Below, piece by piece: positions 52,454-59,049 of a stretch of 64,000 nt of DNA. Position 1 is the stretch's first letter; the number at the start of each line of letters is the position of its first letter. The notes beneath the pieces were generated by a model. The model ran no database searches, was not told the DNA's origin, and saw only the letters and a program-made list of their open reading frames with translations. The stretch covers positions 143,108-207,107 of the forward strand of contig UCGV01000017.1 of assembly GCA_900471925.1 (NCBI GenBank). Reading direction: 5' to 3'. This DNA comes from Hyphomicrobiales bacterium (GTDB lineage Bacteria > Pseudomonadota > Alphaproteobacteria > Rhizobiales > Rhizobiaceae). The position numbers and the translations under genes were made by a program.

Positions 52454-52852
52454 TCAGCCTCGAAATTTCATTTGGCTCTGCGCCCGATGACGAGCCGCGA
52501 TCAGATCGTCGTTGATCCTCGTCGCTTCGCGCTCGCGGGCTGCATCTGCCTTGAGATCACTGCTCGGCCAGAGTTTCAGGATCGGCAAAAGAAGGAGAAC
52601 GAAGAAGGTGATCGTTGCGCCTTTGAACCAATGGGACTGCGCGTAAAGGTCCAGCGGCCATTGCCATAGAGCTCGCGTCCATTCCGCCGGTAGAAAGACG
52701 TACGAAATCGTCAACGCGAGAGCGTAGGCAGCGAAGGCCGCGAACAGGACACAGGCGGCCAAAACGACCAGGAAGTTGGCGATTAAAATCAGGAACCACA
52801 CGGCCCGGAAAGGGAAAGTCACGATCCTGATGGCTTTTTGCTGTGCCGACAT
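52454..52852 (-). CDS. Small two-helix membrane protein of the relaxosome operon
   Basis: A 132-residue protein. Two membrane helices are predicted (about 18-45 and 77-95), with a charged C-terminal cytoplasmic or periplasmic tail (AAREREATRINDDL). GGAGAAAGGCAG precedes the ATG at 52852; a longer frame reaches into the divergent promoter and is rejected. It is the first gene of the minus-strand operon that ends with the relaxase. I do not recognise a family. It may anchor the ParA-like ATPase or the relaxosome at the membrane (inference). Confidence 0.65.
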   Translation of the reverse strand: MSAQQKAIRIVTFPFRAVWFLILIANFLVVLAACVLFAAFAAYALALTISYVFLPAEWTRALWQWPLDLYAQSHWFKGATITFFVLLLLPILKLWPSSDLKADAAREREATRINDDLIAARHRAQSQMKFRG

Positions 52853-52890
52853 CTGCCTTTCTCCATGCGCATATTTCGTGCCCCCCAGAC

Positions 52891-52911
52891 ATATCGCAAT
52901 CCTCGCGATAT
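52891..52911. promoter_or_regulatory. Inverted repeat in the divergent transfer promoter, oriT or operator candidate
   Basis: Arms ATATCGC and GCGATAT surround AATCCTC. It lies in the 112-bp gap between the relaxosome operon and the exported-protein operon. The loop resembles the ATCCTG core of IncP/Ti nic sites with one difference, so it could be a nic region or a regulator site. Confidence 0.4.
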
Positions 52912-52964
52912 TTCCAGACTTGCACTTCAGTATAATTTTGTGCATCATCTCCGGAGCCAATTTG

Positions 52965-53660
52965 ATGACGGACGCAAGCATGAAACCTGGCGCACGACGG
53001 CTCGCTCAACTCCTCTTCTGCACCATTGCATGCATGACAAATGCAGCGACGCTTGCGGGCGAAGAGGATGCGGTCTCAAGATTTGTCAGCTACTATCAGA
53101 AGGCCTACGCGGAAGGGCGGGATCTGATCCCTGCCCCGCAGAAGCCTCTCGATGTCTCCTCGATCGCCGAGCGTCTCAGCCTGCAAACCATCACACCTGA
53201 CGGCGCATTGAGCGGAAGCGCGTTCCTCGCCTCCGACGGCACCATCATCAAATTGGCCGGCGTCCAAGGCTGCCTCTCGACCGAGGAGATGGAATTTGCC
53301 GGTGTGCAGACCACATGCTCTATGGTCTCGCTCGCCGGTCTAACCGCCATGCTCGAGGAGGCTGAGGCCGGCGCCGGCGACGCCTTCCCGTGTCATTTCC
53401 TCGGCCAAAATTCCGGCTCTCCAACCGTACGTTTTGCCGAATGCTTCTTCGTGAAGGACGGTGAAACACGATCGCTTTCCGAAGTGCTCATTACCAAGGG
53501 AGTAGCGTTCGCGTCACGCGATCGCGCCCGCCGGGCACTGTTTCCGGAATATGCACAGGCAGAGACACGCGCGCAGAAAGCCAAGGCCGGGATCTGGGCT
53601 ATTGCCCACTTCACGCATCCTTACGGCGAGCGCTATCGCGCCAATCCTTCCGTCAACTGA
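52965..53660 (+). CDS. Exported SNase-fold protein 1, catalytic residues apparently absent
   Basis: A 231-residue protein with a signal peptide (cleavage near LAGEE) and an SNase/thermonuclease-like OB fold in the C-terminal 160 residues (SDGTIIKLAGVQGCLS and later KAGIWAIAHFTHPYG). Active nucleases have the stretch RLxGIDAPE with Arg and Glu catalytic; here it reads KLAGVQGCL, so both seem lost. Several cysteines (QGCL, QTTC, FPCH, ECFF) could form disulfides. It is the first of three tandem relatives, diverging from the relaxosome operon, and is likely part of the periplasmic side of transfer. GGAG lies 9 bp before the ATG; an ATG five codons later is possible. Confidence 0.75.
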   Translation: MTDASMKPGARRLAQLLFCTIACMTNAATLAGEEDAVSRFVSYYQKAYAEGRDLIPAPQKPLDVSSIAERLSLQTITPDGALSGSAFLASDGTIIKLAGVQGCLSTEEMEFAGVQTTCSMVSLAGLTAMLEEAEAGAGDAFPCHFLGQNSGSPTVRFAECFFVKDGETRSLSEVLITKGVAFASRDRARRALFPEYAQAETRAQKAKAGIWAIAHFTHPYGERYRANPSVN

Positions 53661-53677
53661 TCGCGGTGAGGTTCCTG

Positions 53678-54310
53678 ATGTTGATGTCCACGCTCGCAGC
53701 CTCCGGAGTTTTTGCAGGCATATCGATCATGCCGCTGCTCGCCGGCTCGAACATCCCAGAAGCTCCGCGCCTCCAAGCTCCGATTATCCTGGTCCAGACG
53801 ACTGGGAGCAAAACGGCCGCCGTAGATACCCACGAAAACGATGGAACCGAATTCGCGCCGTTTCCAGCACAGGCTCAATTCGAAACCGGCGACACCTGGA
53901 TTTCCGGCGGGCGGCGATTTCGTCTCTATGGCCTGCAAGCGTGTCTCCGCGGGACACCCGTCACAATCTCTCCTGGTGTTGTCAGGGATTGCGGAGAGCT
54001 CAACCTGATCATGGTACAAGCCCTGATTAGAGATACGAAGCCGGTCTGCACCACCATCAAGGACATCGATCAGAACAATGCCGTGGTCGGCTGCCAGACG
54101 ACAACAGGCAAACGGCGCTATGATCTCGCAACTTACATGATCGCTGAGGGGTGGGCATTCGCCGCCGTTGACACCGCAGGCCATTTGATCGTTCCCGGCT
54201 ATAGGGTGGCGGAAGAAAGCGCGCGATCGGCACGCGCCGGACTGTGGGCCTATTCGGACATGCCGCACCCCGTCGCAATCCTTGCCGGTCAAGGGAGTGC
54301 ACAACGATGA
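53678..54310 (+). CDS. Exported SNase-fold protein 2, catalytic residues apparently absent
   Basis: A 210-residue relative of the preceding protein. A hydrophobic N-terminus (about residues 1-22) acts as signal or anchor, followed by a proline-rich linker. The core (ISGGRRFRLYGLQACLRG, then YMIAEGWAFAAVD and ARAGLWAYSDMPHP) is of SNase type, with FRLYGLQACL where active enzymes have RLxGIDAPE, so the Glu is missing. GAGG lies 6 bp before the ATG at 53678. It is 17 bp from the first and overlaps the third by 4 bp, so the three are one translation unit. Any nucleic-acid binding is unproven. Confidence 0.75.
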   Translation: MLMSTLAASGVFAGISIMPLLAGSNIPEAPRLQAPIILVQTTGSKTAAVDTHENDGTEFAPFPAQAQFETGDTWISGGRRFRLYGLQACLRGTPVTISPGVVRDCGELNLIMVQALIRDTKPVCTTIKDIDQNNAVVGCQTTTGKRRYDLATYMIAEGWAFAAVDTAGHLIVPGYRVAEESARSARAGLWAYSDMPHPVAILAGQGSAQR

Positions 54311-54930
54311 GACTTGTTTCGCTGTCAATCATGTTTTTGACGATGACAGTGGCGGCCCCGAGGGCACAAGTCCGGCCGGCTGACATCCCGCGTCAGATCT
54401 ATGGAAAGGTTCAGGTCATCGATGCGACCACTCTTGAATTCAGAACGAGCGCGCAGACCGTGCGGCTTGCGGGATATGAAGCCCCTCGCCTTGAGCAAAC
54501 AGCGACGAGCGATGGCATCAACTGGCCTGCTGGTCAGGTCTCGCGGGCCTGGATGATCCTTCGCACACTTGGGCAGGACGTCAACTGCGCGCCGATTACT
54601 CGCGACGCCAACGGTGTGATCCTCGCCCATTGCTTTGTCGGGGAGACAAACCTAGCCGCTACGGCGATCGCAGAAGGGATCGGCTACGCCTTCAATTACC
54701 GCGGCGAACCTCAGGTTCCCGCCTATTTCGATATCGAGAGGAAGGCGCGCGGCCTAGGATATGGCGTCTGGTCATCGCCAGATCTTCTTCCTCCCTGGCT
54801 CTATACCGCGTCGACTGCAAATGGGGAGAAGGTCAGGGGTTCTTCACCGGAATCTGACAGCGGCTTGCCCCTACCTTTACCCGTTGTCCCCGCCAGATCG
54901 CCCACTCCTAACGAAATGCATGGAGGTTAA
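54307..54930 (+). CDS. Exported SNase-fold protein 3, degenerate active site
   Basis: A 207-residue protein with a signal peptide (cleavage near RAQV) and the most recognisable SNase core: KVQVIDATTLEF (DGDT in active enzymes), VRLAGYEAPRLEQT (APE becomes APR) and RDANGVILAHCF (the second catalytic Arg appears to be lost). AIAEGIGYAFNY and the final GVWSSP match the family end. The tail from about 175 on is Pro/Ser rich. Its ATG overlaps the preceding stop (ATGA). Three degenerate copies in a row suggest a structural or binding role. Confidence 0.75.
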   Translation: MRLVSLSIMFLTMTVAAPRAQVRPADIPRQIYGKVQVIDATTLEFRTSAQTVRLAGYEAPRLEQTATSDGINWPAGQVSRAWMILRTLGQDVNCAPITRDANGVILAHCFVGETNLAATAIAEGIGYAFNYRGEPQVPAYFDIERKARGLGYGVWSSPDLLPPWLYTASTANGEKVRGSSPESDSGLPLPLPVVPARSPTPNEMHGG

Positions 54931-55242
54931 ATGAACCGCATTGTTGCAGCCGCTGTAGCGGTCATCATGCTTTCCGGATGCTCGTCGATAGCGATCGCCG
55001 AGGACGGCGCTACCCAGAAGCAGATAGACCAGCGCGATCCGGACTTTTGCGGGGCCGGAGGCGCTGGTTGCGATCCGGCTGACGTGCAGCGATGGAAAGC
55101 TGTCGGCAACAGGCTTGCCGATCTCTCGTCAGCCGATCTCAGCCAATACGCGTATGCTTGCGCCAACCACCCGGATTGGAGAAAGGACTGCCAAACCAAT
55201 CCGGCTGCCATCCTGAAACGCCTTGGGATTGAGGGATACTGA
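54931..55242 (+). CDS. Small lipoprotein, Cys-rich
   Basis: A 103-residue protein with a lipobox at IMLSGCSS, so C17 should be lipid-modified and the protein held in a membrane. The mature part has paired cysteines (FCGAGGAGCDPAD, YACANHPDWRKDC). It starts 1 bp after the third SNase-fold gene. The family is not recognised. VirB7-like lipoproteins are much shorter, so it is not an obvious VirB7. Confidence 0.75.
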   Translation: MNRIVAAAVAVIMLSGCSSIAIAEDGATQKQIDQRDPDFCGAGGAGCDPADVQRWKAVGNRLADLSSADLSQYAYACANHPDWRKDCQTNPAAILKRLGIEGY

Positions 55243-55249
55243 GGTGGCG

Positions 55250-55621
55250 ATGAACAAACCTTCCGGTGGCGCGGTCCTGGCGGCGGCGACCGCCTTTCTG
55301 GTTGGCACCGCCGGCGGCTTTGCGGTCACGCAAGTGATCAGACGCGGCCACGAGATCGATCTCGAAAACAAGATCGCTCGGCTGAAAGACGAAGTGTCAC
55401 AAAACACGAAGCCAGACGTCCCAAGTGACGAGGAGGCAACCGCCACGCTTGCGAAATCCGGGCGATCGATGCGCATTTCGGAATGCAAACCGCGTCAGTT
55501 TGTGCCGGGTGTGACCTGCTCCGGCATTATCACAACGACTGCAGGATCATTTGCCGGTGTTATCCAACCCGGTGTGCTCTCCTTTGCTAAAATTGAGCGC
55601 GTCTGGAGGCAAATCCAATGA
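55250..55621 (+). CDS. Membrane-anchored small protein of unknown function
   Basis: A 123-residue protein with one N-terminal hydrophobic helix (AVLAAATAFLVGTAGGFAVT, residues about 8-27), a charged coiled-coil-like section (HEIDLENKIARLKDEVSQ) and a C-terminal domain with CKPRQFVPGVTCSG, which may form a disulfide in the periplasm. GAGG precedes the ATG at 55250, 8 bp after the lipoprotein gene. It is co-transcribed with exported transfer proteins. No family is recognised. Confidence 0.65.
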   Translation: MNKPSGGAVLAAATAFLVGTAGGFAVTQVIRRGHEIDLENKIARLKDEVSQNTKPDVPSDEEATATLAKSGRSMRISECKPRQFVPGVTCSGIITTTAGSFAGVIQPGVLSFAKIERVWRQIQ

Positions 55622-56187
55622 ACACCTCGAAGGGGCGGACAATGAGACAGACACTAATATTGGCAGCAATCATGGTGGGTTCGGCCCTTGCGCCATCAGC
55701 GACGCCCGTAAGGGCCGACGAAGCATCCTGGGGATGCCAGGTTCTGCTTTGCGCTGCTTCACAGAACCCGTCCTGGCACGGCGTCTCGTACTGCGTTCCG
55801 CCCATGACAAAGCTCATCGCGGCCATGAAGGAGCCGGGATTTTCGTGGCCTATTTGCCATGAAGCCAATGCCGGCAAGCCGGGACGCGAGACCTACGAAG
55901 ATTGCCCGTCAGGCACCACAGTTGGCAGCAGTTCGCAGACTGGCAATGGCTGGAGCAGTGAGCCTGATCAGTGCATCAGAACTGTTGATGTTTGCCGATC
56001 TCCCGGTCAGCGCGCTTCCGACGGCAACCAGAGCAGTGTTGTGATACGAAGGAGCTTCGGCGATCGCGGCGATAGCTGCATCCAGCAGATTGCGACGCCG
56101 CGGCCGCGCCGCGCAGACCCCTATTACTTCGATATCCCTAACGAACAAGGCGCGAAGCAGAGGTTCTGGTTCAACCTGAACCATTAA
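55618..56187 (+). CDS. Exported Cys-rich protein, TrbM/KikA-like
   Basis: A 189-residue protein with a signal peptide (cleavage near VRADE). The mature N-terminus reads WGCQVLLCAASQNPSW, closely resembling the CEALLCLSTGN motif of TrbM/KikA proteins, which help pilus function in IncP-type systems. More cysteines follow (SYCVPP, PICHEA, EDCPSG). The C-terminal 70 residues differ from TrbM. Its ATG overlaps the previous stop (ATGA). It ends the exported-protein operon; the XRE gene converges 33 bp on. Confidence 0.65.
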   Translation: MNTSKGRTMRQTLILAAIMVGSALAPSATPVRADEASWGCQVLLCAASQNPSWHGVSYCVPPMTKLIAAMKEPGFSWPICHEANAGKPGRETYEDCPSGTTVGSSSQTGNGWSSEPDQCIRTVDVCRSPGQRASDGNQSSVVIRRSFGDRGDSCIQQIATPRPRRADPYYFDIPNEQGAKQRFWFNLNH

Positions 56188-56220
56188 TCCACATCGAACC
56201 AGTGTCACACTGGAAGAACT

Positions 56221-56562
56221 TTACGTCGGCTCGTCGGTTGTCTTTTTTTTCCTTCGACGGGCGCGCCACGCGGCGATCCGAGCAAGATCACTTTCCGAGA
56301 TTCTGAACAAATCCTCAATCGTGACATTCCACTCGCGCTGCATCTTGTCGAGGGTCGACAGCTTGACATCCCGCATGCCGCGGGTGACTTGCGACATGTA
56401 GGCTTCCGACACGCCAAGTTGGTCGGCCAGATCCTTGTTCGTCAACCGCCGTTGAGCCTTCAACCGCATCAGACCGATGGCGAGCCGTTCCTGGAAAGAG
56501 AGAGACGTCAGGTCGATCGCATTCGAAACTTGGTCGGCGCCATCGTCCTTCAACCGCGACAT
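56221..56562 (-). CDS. XRE-family transcriptional regulator
   Basis: A 113-residue protein with a central Cro/CI-type helix-turn-helix (NKDLADQLGVSEAYMSQVTRG, given by DLADQLGVSEAY) and a basic C-terminus (WRARRRKKKTT). The start at 56562 (MSRLKDDG) has GAGG at a good distance; an ATG 16 codons upstream is possible. Rhizobial transfer regions of a related type are, to my recollection, repressed by an XRE protein, TrbR, so this is a good candidate for the local regulator. Perfect palindromes at 56710 and 56840 lie in its upstream region. Confidence 0.88.
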   Translation of the reverse strand: MSRLKDDGADQVSNAIDLTSLSFQERLAIGLMRLKAQRRLTNKDLADQLGVSEAYMSQVTRGMRDVKLSTLDKMQREWNVTIEDLFRISESDLARIAAWRARRRKKKTTDEPT

Positions 56563-56894
56563 CGAACGACACCCTCGCGCGGAGTTCCCATCAACGCGCT
56601 CCCGAGCCATACGGGCCGACAGCCAGGCGCATGAACGCGCCGACAGTAACGGGGATGTTTCAAATTTCTACCGCTCATCCGATGCATCAGGCTGTCCAGA
56701 GACCAAAAAGTTAAGCGTTAACGTTCTCATCTTCGTGTGCGACTTCAATACACCGCAGCGGGCAACCTGTGCAAGCGGCCCCCGGCGCCTCTCGAACTGG
56801 ACAATTATTCTCCTTGTAGACCTATCTCCGATTGCTCCAAAATTTAACTGCGGTTAAATTTTTTTGATCTGTTTCCTATGAATGGAGAACACGC
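56563..56894. promoter_or_regulatory. Divergent regulatory region, 332 bp
   Basis: This lies between the XRE gene (minus) and the plus-strand genes starting at 56895. It holds two palindromes, GTTAAgcgTTAAC at 56710 and a 9-4-9 inverted repeat at 56840. No coding frame is convincing. Confidence 0.6.
56840..56861. promoter_or_regulatory. Perfect 9-4-9 palindrome, operator candidate
   Basis: Arms AAATTTAAC and GTTAAATTT enclose TGCG, 33 bp before the start codon at 56895. The AT-rich stem followed by T residues could be a weak terminator, but the position in a divergent promoter favours a repressor site. Confidence 0.55.
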
Positions 56895-57188
56895 ATGGGA
56901 TCGCTCGAACGGTTTGGCTATCGGATCGACCCGCGGCGACTAGGAATGGCGATCCTGTTTCTCGCGCTCGCATTCGTCGCCGCTCGGATCGCTTTTCGAG
57001 ACAGCATGACCTTGGGCTATGCGATGGTCATCCCGACCTACATCTTCCTTTCGGTCGTCATTGAAGGTGCTCGCTTGGCGAGAAGCAGCTTTTGGGGCAT
57101 TCGCGGTTGGGCGGAAACGACCTTTGCTCTCGCTTGCTCCGCGGGCGTCGGATATCTCGGCTTCAGCCTATGGTCGATCGGGTACTGA
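56895..57188 (+). CDS. Small membrane protein of unknown function
   Basis: A 97-residue protein with three predicted hydrophobic segments (AILFLALAFVAARIAF, AMVIPTYIFLSVVIEGA and FALACSAGVGYLGFSLW). GGAGAACAC precedes the ATG. It lies 9 bp upstream of the 448-residue protein gene and is probably co-transcribed with it. Position beside the virD4 region suggests a transfer-related role, but no family is recognised. Confidence 0.65.
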   Translation: MGSLERFGYRIDPRRLGMAILFLALAFVAARIAFRDSMTLGYAMVIPTYIFLSVVIEGARLARSSFWGIRGWAETTFALACSAGVGYLGFSLWSIGY

Positions 57189-57197
57189 CGGCGAACG

Positions 57198-58544
57198 ATG
57201 CGTATCGTGGTCCGCAACAGCCCGACGCATATGTTGGCTGAACTAACCGACAGCGAGGCCGTCGCGTTGCGCGCCTGGTACGGCAACGCTGCCTCAAGCG
57301 CCGATGAGGCGGTTGCGCTTTCAGTTATCCGCCGCGTCAAGGTGATGGGTGGCTGGATCGAATGTGATTGCCTGGAGGCACAGCATCAGCCACTGCTTGC
57401 TCCGATCCAACAGGAACGCACCTTCACGCTGCGGCGGCTGACGCCGAAGGACGATGCCCCCGATCGGCATGAGGAGCGACCAAACCACGCCCTCGCATGT
57501 CCGTTTCACGTCGACAAGGACGCCAGTCCCGCCCTCATTGACCGCGGCTACCATCTTCGACCCCTGTCCAGATCCAAGCGTTCGTACATTGATGCGCTTC
57601 CTGCCATTCCTAATCGCCTGGCCGATGTCTCAGGGGATGAGCCCTTCCGATCTATCGAACGAAATGACCGACCTTCCAGACTGGGTGGTGTGCTGTGGCG
57701 GATGCTTGATAGGGCGGGTATGAACGTAATCCCGCCGCTGCAGGCTGATGTTGATTTCAAGCTCGCCGATCAGCTCTTCCGGTTGCGCTCGGCCGCGCGG
57801 GAGCTGAGGGTACTCAGAACCTGGACGTTGAACGCTCTTTTATCGACTTGGGGCCCCGACTATTGGGATCCGAAGAGCCGTTGGCAACGGCTGCTTGCGA
57901 GCTCGCGCGGAGACTGGCCCGAGGGACTTCGTCGAACCGGCTTTATGCTATTGTTTTCGACCAGCGTTTCCACGCAAGCCGTCATGCCGGCATCCACCTC
58001 GCGGACAATCGATATCCTCTCCAAGGTGCGCCAGCCGCTTCGGGGGGACCCGGCAAGCCGAGGACCGTTCCTGACGCTGCTGAACGTGGATTTTCAGGAG
58101 GACGATGAAGGCCCGGTTCGGGCTGTGCAAGCCTACGCCCAGCCGGTCTATAACGGCGATACGCTCTTCCCCGTCGAGTCCGGACTTGAGCGTGACGTTT
58201 CCCATCTGCTTTTCTGGCTTCAGCAATCGCTCTTCGATGCTGCTCCAGAACTGCGGATCTCCATTATCAAGCCCCTCTTCGCCATGGAAACGTCCATCGG
58301 CCTTTGCAGGCCAGACTTCGTATTGGAGATTGCCTATGGAGATCAGCCACCGCGCAGACTGCTCGTCGAAGCCTTCGGGATGGAGACCGAGGAATATCGG
58401 CACGCCAAGGAGAAAACGATCCCGCGAATGAAGTACCTTGGGCCGATCTTCGGGATTTTTCCAAAGGATCTTACCGAAGCGAATTCCGAGCGCACCGGGC
58501 GCCGGCTGCAGGCGTGGGTCATCGACAAACTGGGCGGCGGCTGA
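57198..58544 (+). CDS. DUF1173-like protein with Cys/His cluster and PD-(D/E)XK-like C-terminus
   Basis: A 448-residue soluble protein. The N-terminal part has a probable zinc site: C56-x-C58 in WIECDC and H97...C101-P-F-H104, a pattern I recall for DUF1173-type proteins of conjugative elements. The C-terminal 80 residues carry RPDFVLEIAYG (D373) and LLVEAFGMETEEY (E391-A-F), then HAKEKTIPRMK, resembling the PD-(D/E)XK nuclease core (PD...ExF/ExK). That would give a DNA-binding zinc module joined to a nuclease. The middle has no recognised domain. It converges on the small gene after virD4. Function is unproven. Confidence 0.6.
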   Translation: MRIVVRNSPTHMLAELTDSEAVALRAWYGNAASSADEAVALSVIRRVKVMGGWIECDCLEAQHQPLLAPIQQERTFTLRRLTPKDDAPDRHEERPNHALACPFHVDKDASPALIDRGYHLRPLSRSKRSYIDALPAIPNRLADVSGDEPFRSIERNDRPSRLGGVLWRMLDRAGMNVIPPLQADVDFKLADQLFRLRSAARELRVLRTWTLNALLSTWGPDYWDPKSRWQRLLASSRGDWPEGLRRTGFMLLFSTSVSTQAVMPASTSRTIDILSKVRQPLRGDPASRGPFLTLLNVDFQEDDEGPVRAVQAYAQPVYNGDTLFPVESGLERDVSHLLFWLQQSLFDAAPELRISIIKPLFAMETSIGLCRPDFVLEIAYGDQPPRRLLVEAFGMETEEYRHAKEKTIPRMKYLGPIFGIFPKDLTEANSERTGRRLQAWVIDKLGGG

Positions 58545-58611
58545 AACTGCGGCGCAACTGTTGGTCGATGATCGGCGTAGGAAATGGCTGGGCGGCGGGG
58601 TTCGCCTTCTG

Positions 58612-58953
58612 CTATGGCTGTGCCGAGCCGCCATCAAGCTCGGATTCGGCTGCCTTGAGCAGAGCGAGCTGAGCACGAGATCCGATCTCCGGGGGGCAGT
58701 TCCCAAACATGGTGGACACGAGCTCATCCGCGAGTTCGGCAATCGTCGGCGTCAAGCGGGTGGGAAACAGCCGGTCCAGGTCATTTGCATCCGCTCCCCG
58801 GCGTTTGAGTTCGGCCTTGATAGCGCGCTTTTCGACGGCACGCTCCTTGACCATCAGCCAGAGACCAGCGTTAGCCCTGGCTCCCGCAACAATCCGCTCA
58901 ACAACGTCCTCTTTCAAGAGATCTCGAGTTGCGAGGTACCTGATTTCGCCCAC
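58612..58953 (-). CDS. Small helical protein downstream of virD4
   Basis: A 113-residue, highly charged, mainly helical protein. The start is GTG at 58953, supported by a strong site AGGAGG eight bases upstream. It lies 96 bp after the coupling-protein stop in the same direction and is likely the last gene of the virB10-virB11-virD4 unit. The sequence (DVVERIVAGARANAGLWLMVKER) gives no family. The many Leu/Ala/Arg residues fit a small adaptor or regulator. Confidence 0.65.
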   Translation of the reverse strand: MGEIRYLATRDLLKEDVVERIVAGARANAGLWLMVKERAVEKRAIKAELKRRGADANDLDRLFPTRLTPTIAELADELVSTMFGNCPPEIGSRAQLALLKAAESELDGGSAQP

Positions 58954-59049
58954 GGAATCTTCCTCCTTCTGCTGGCTTTTCCTGAAACTGCAAATACCGC
59001 TCCGCCATCGCGAAGCGGAAAGCCGTACTTTGGCGTATATGCTTTCGGC

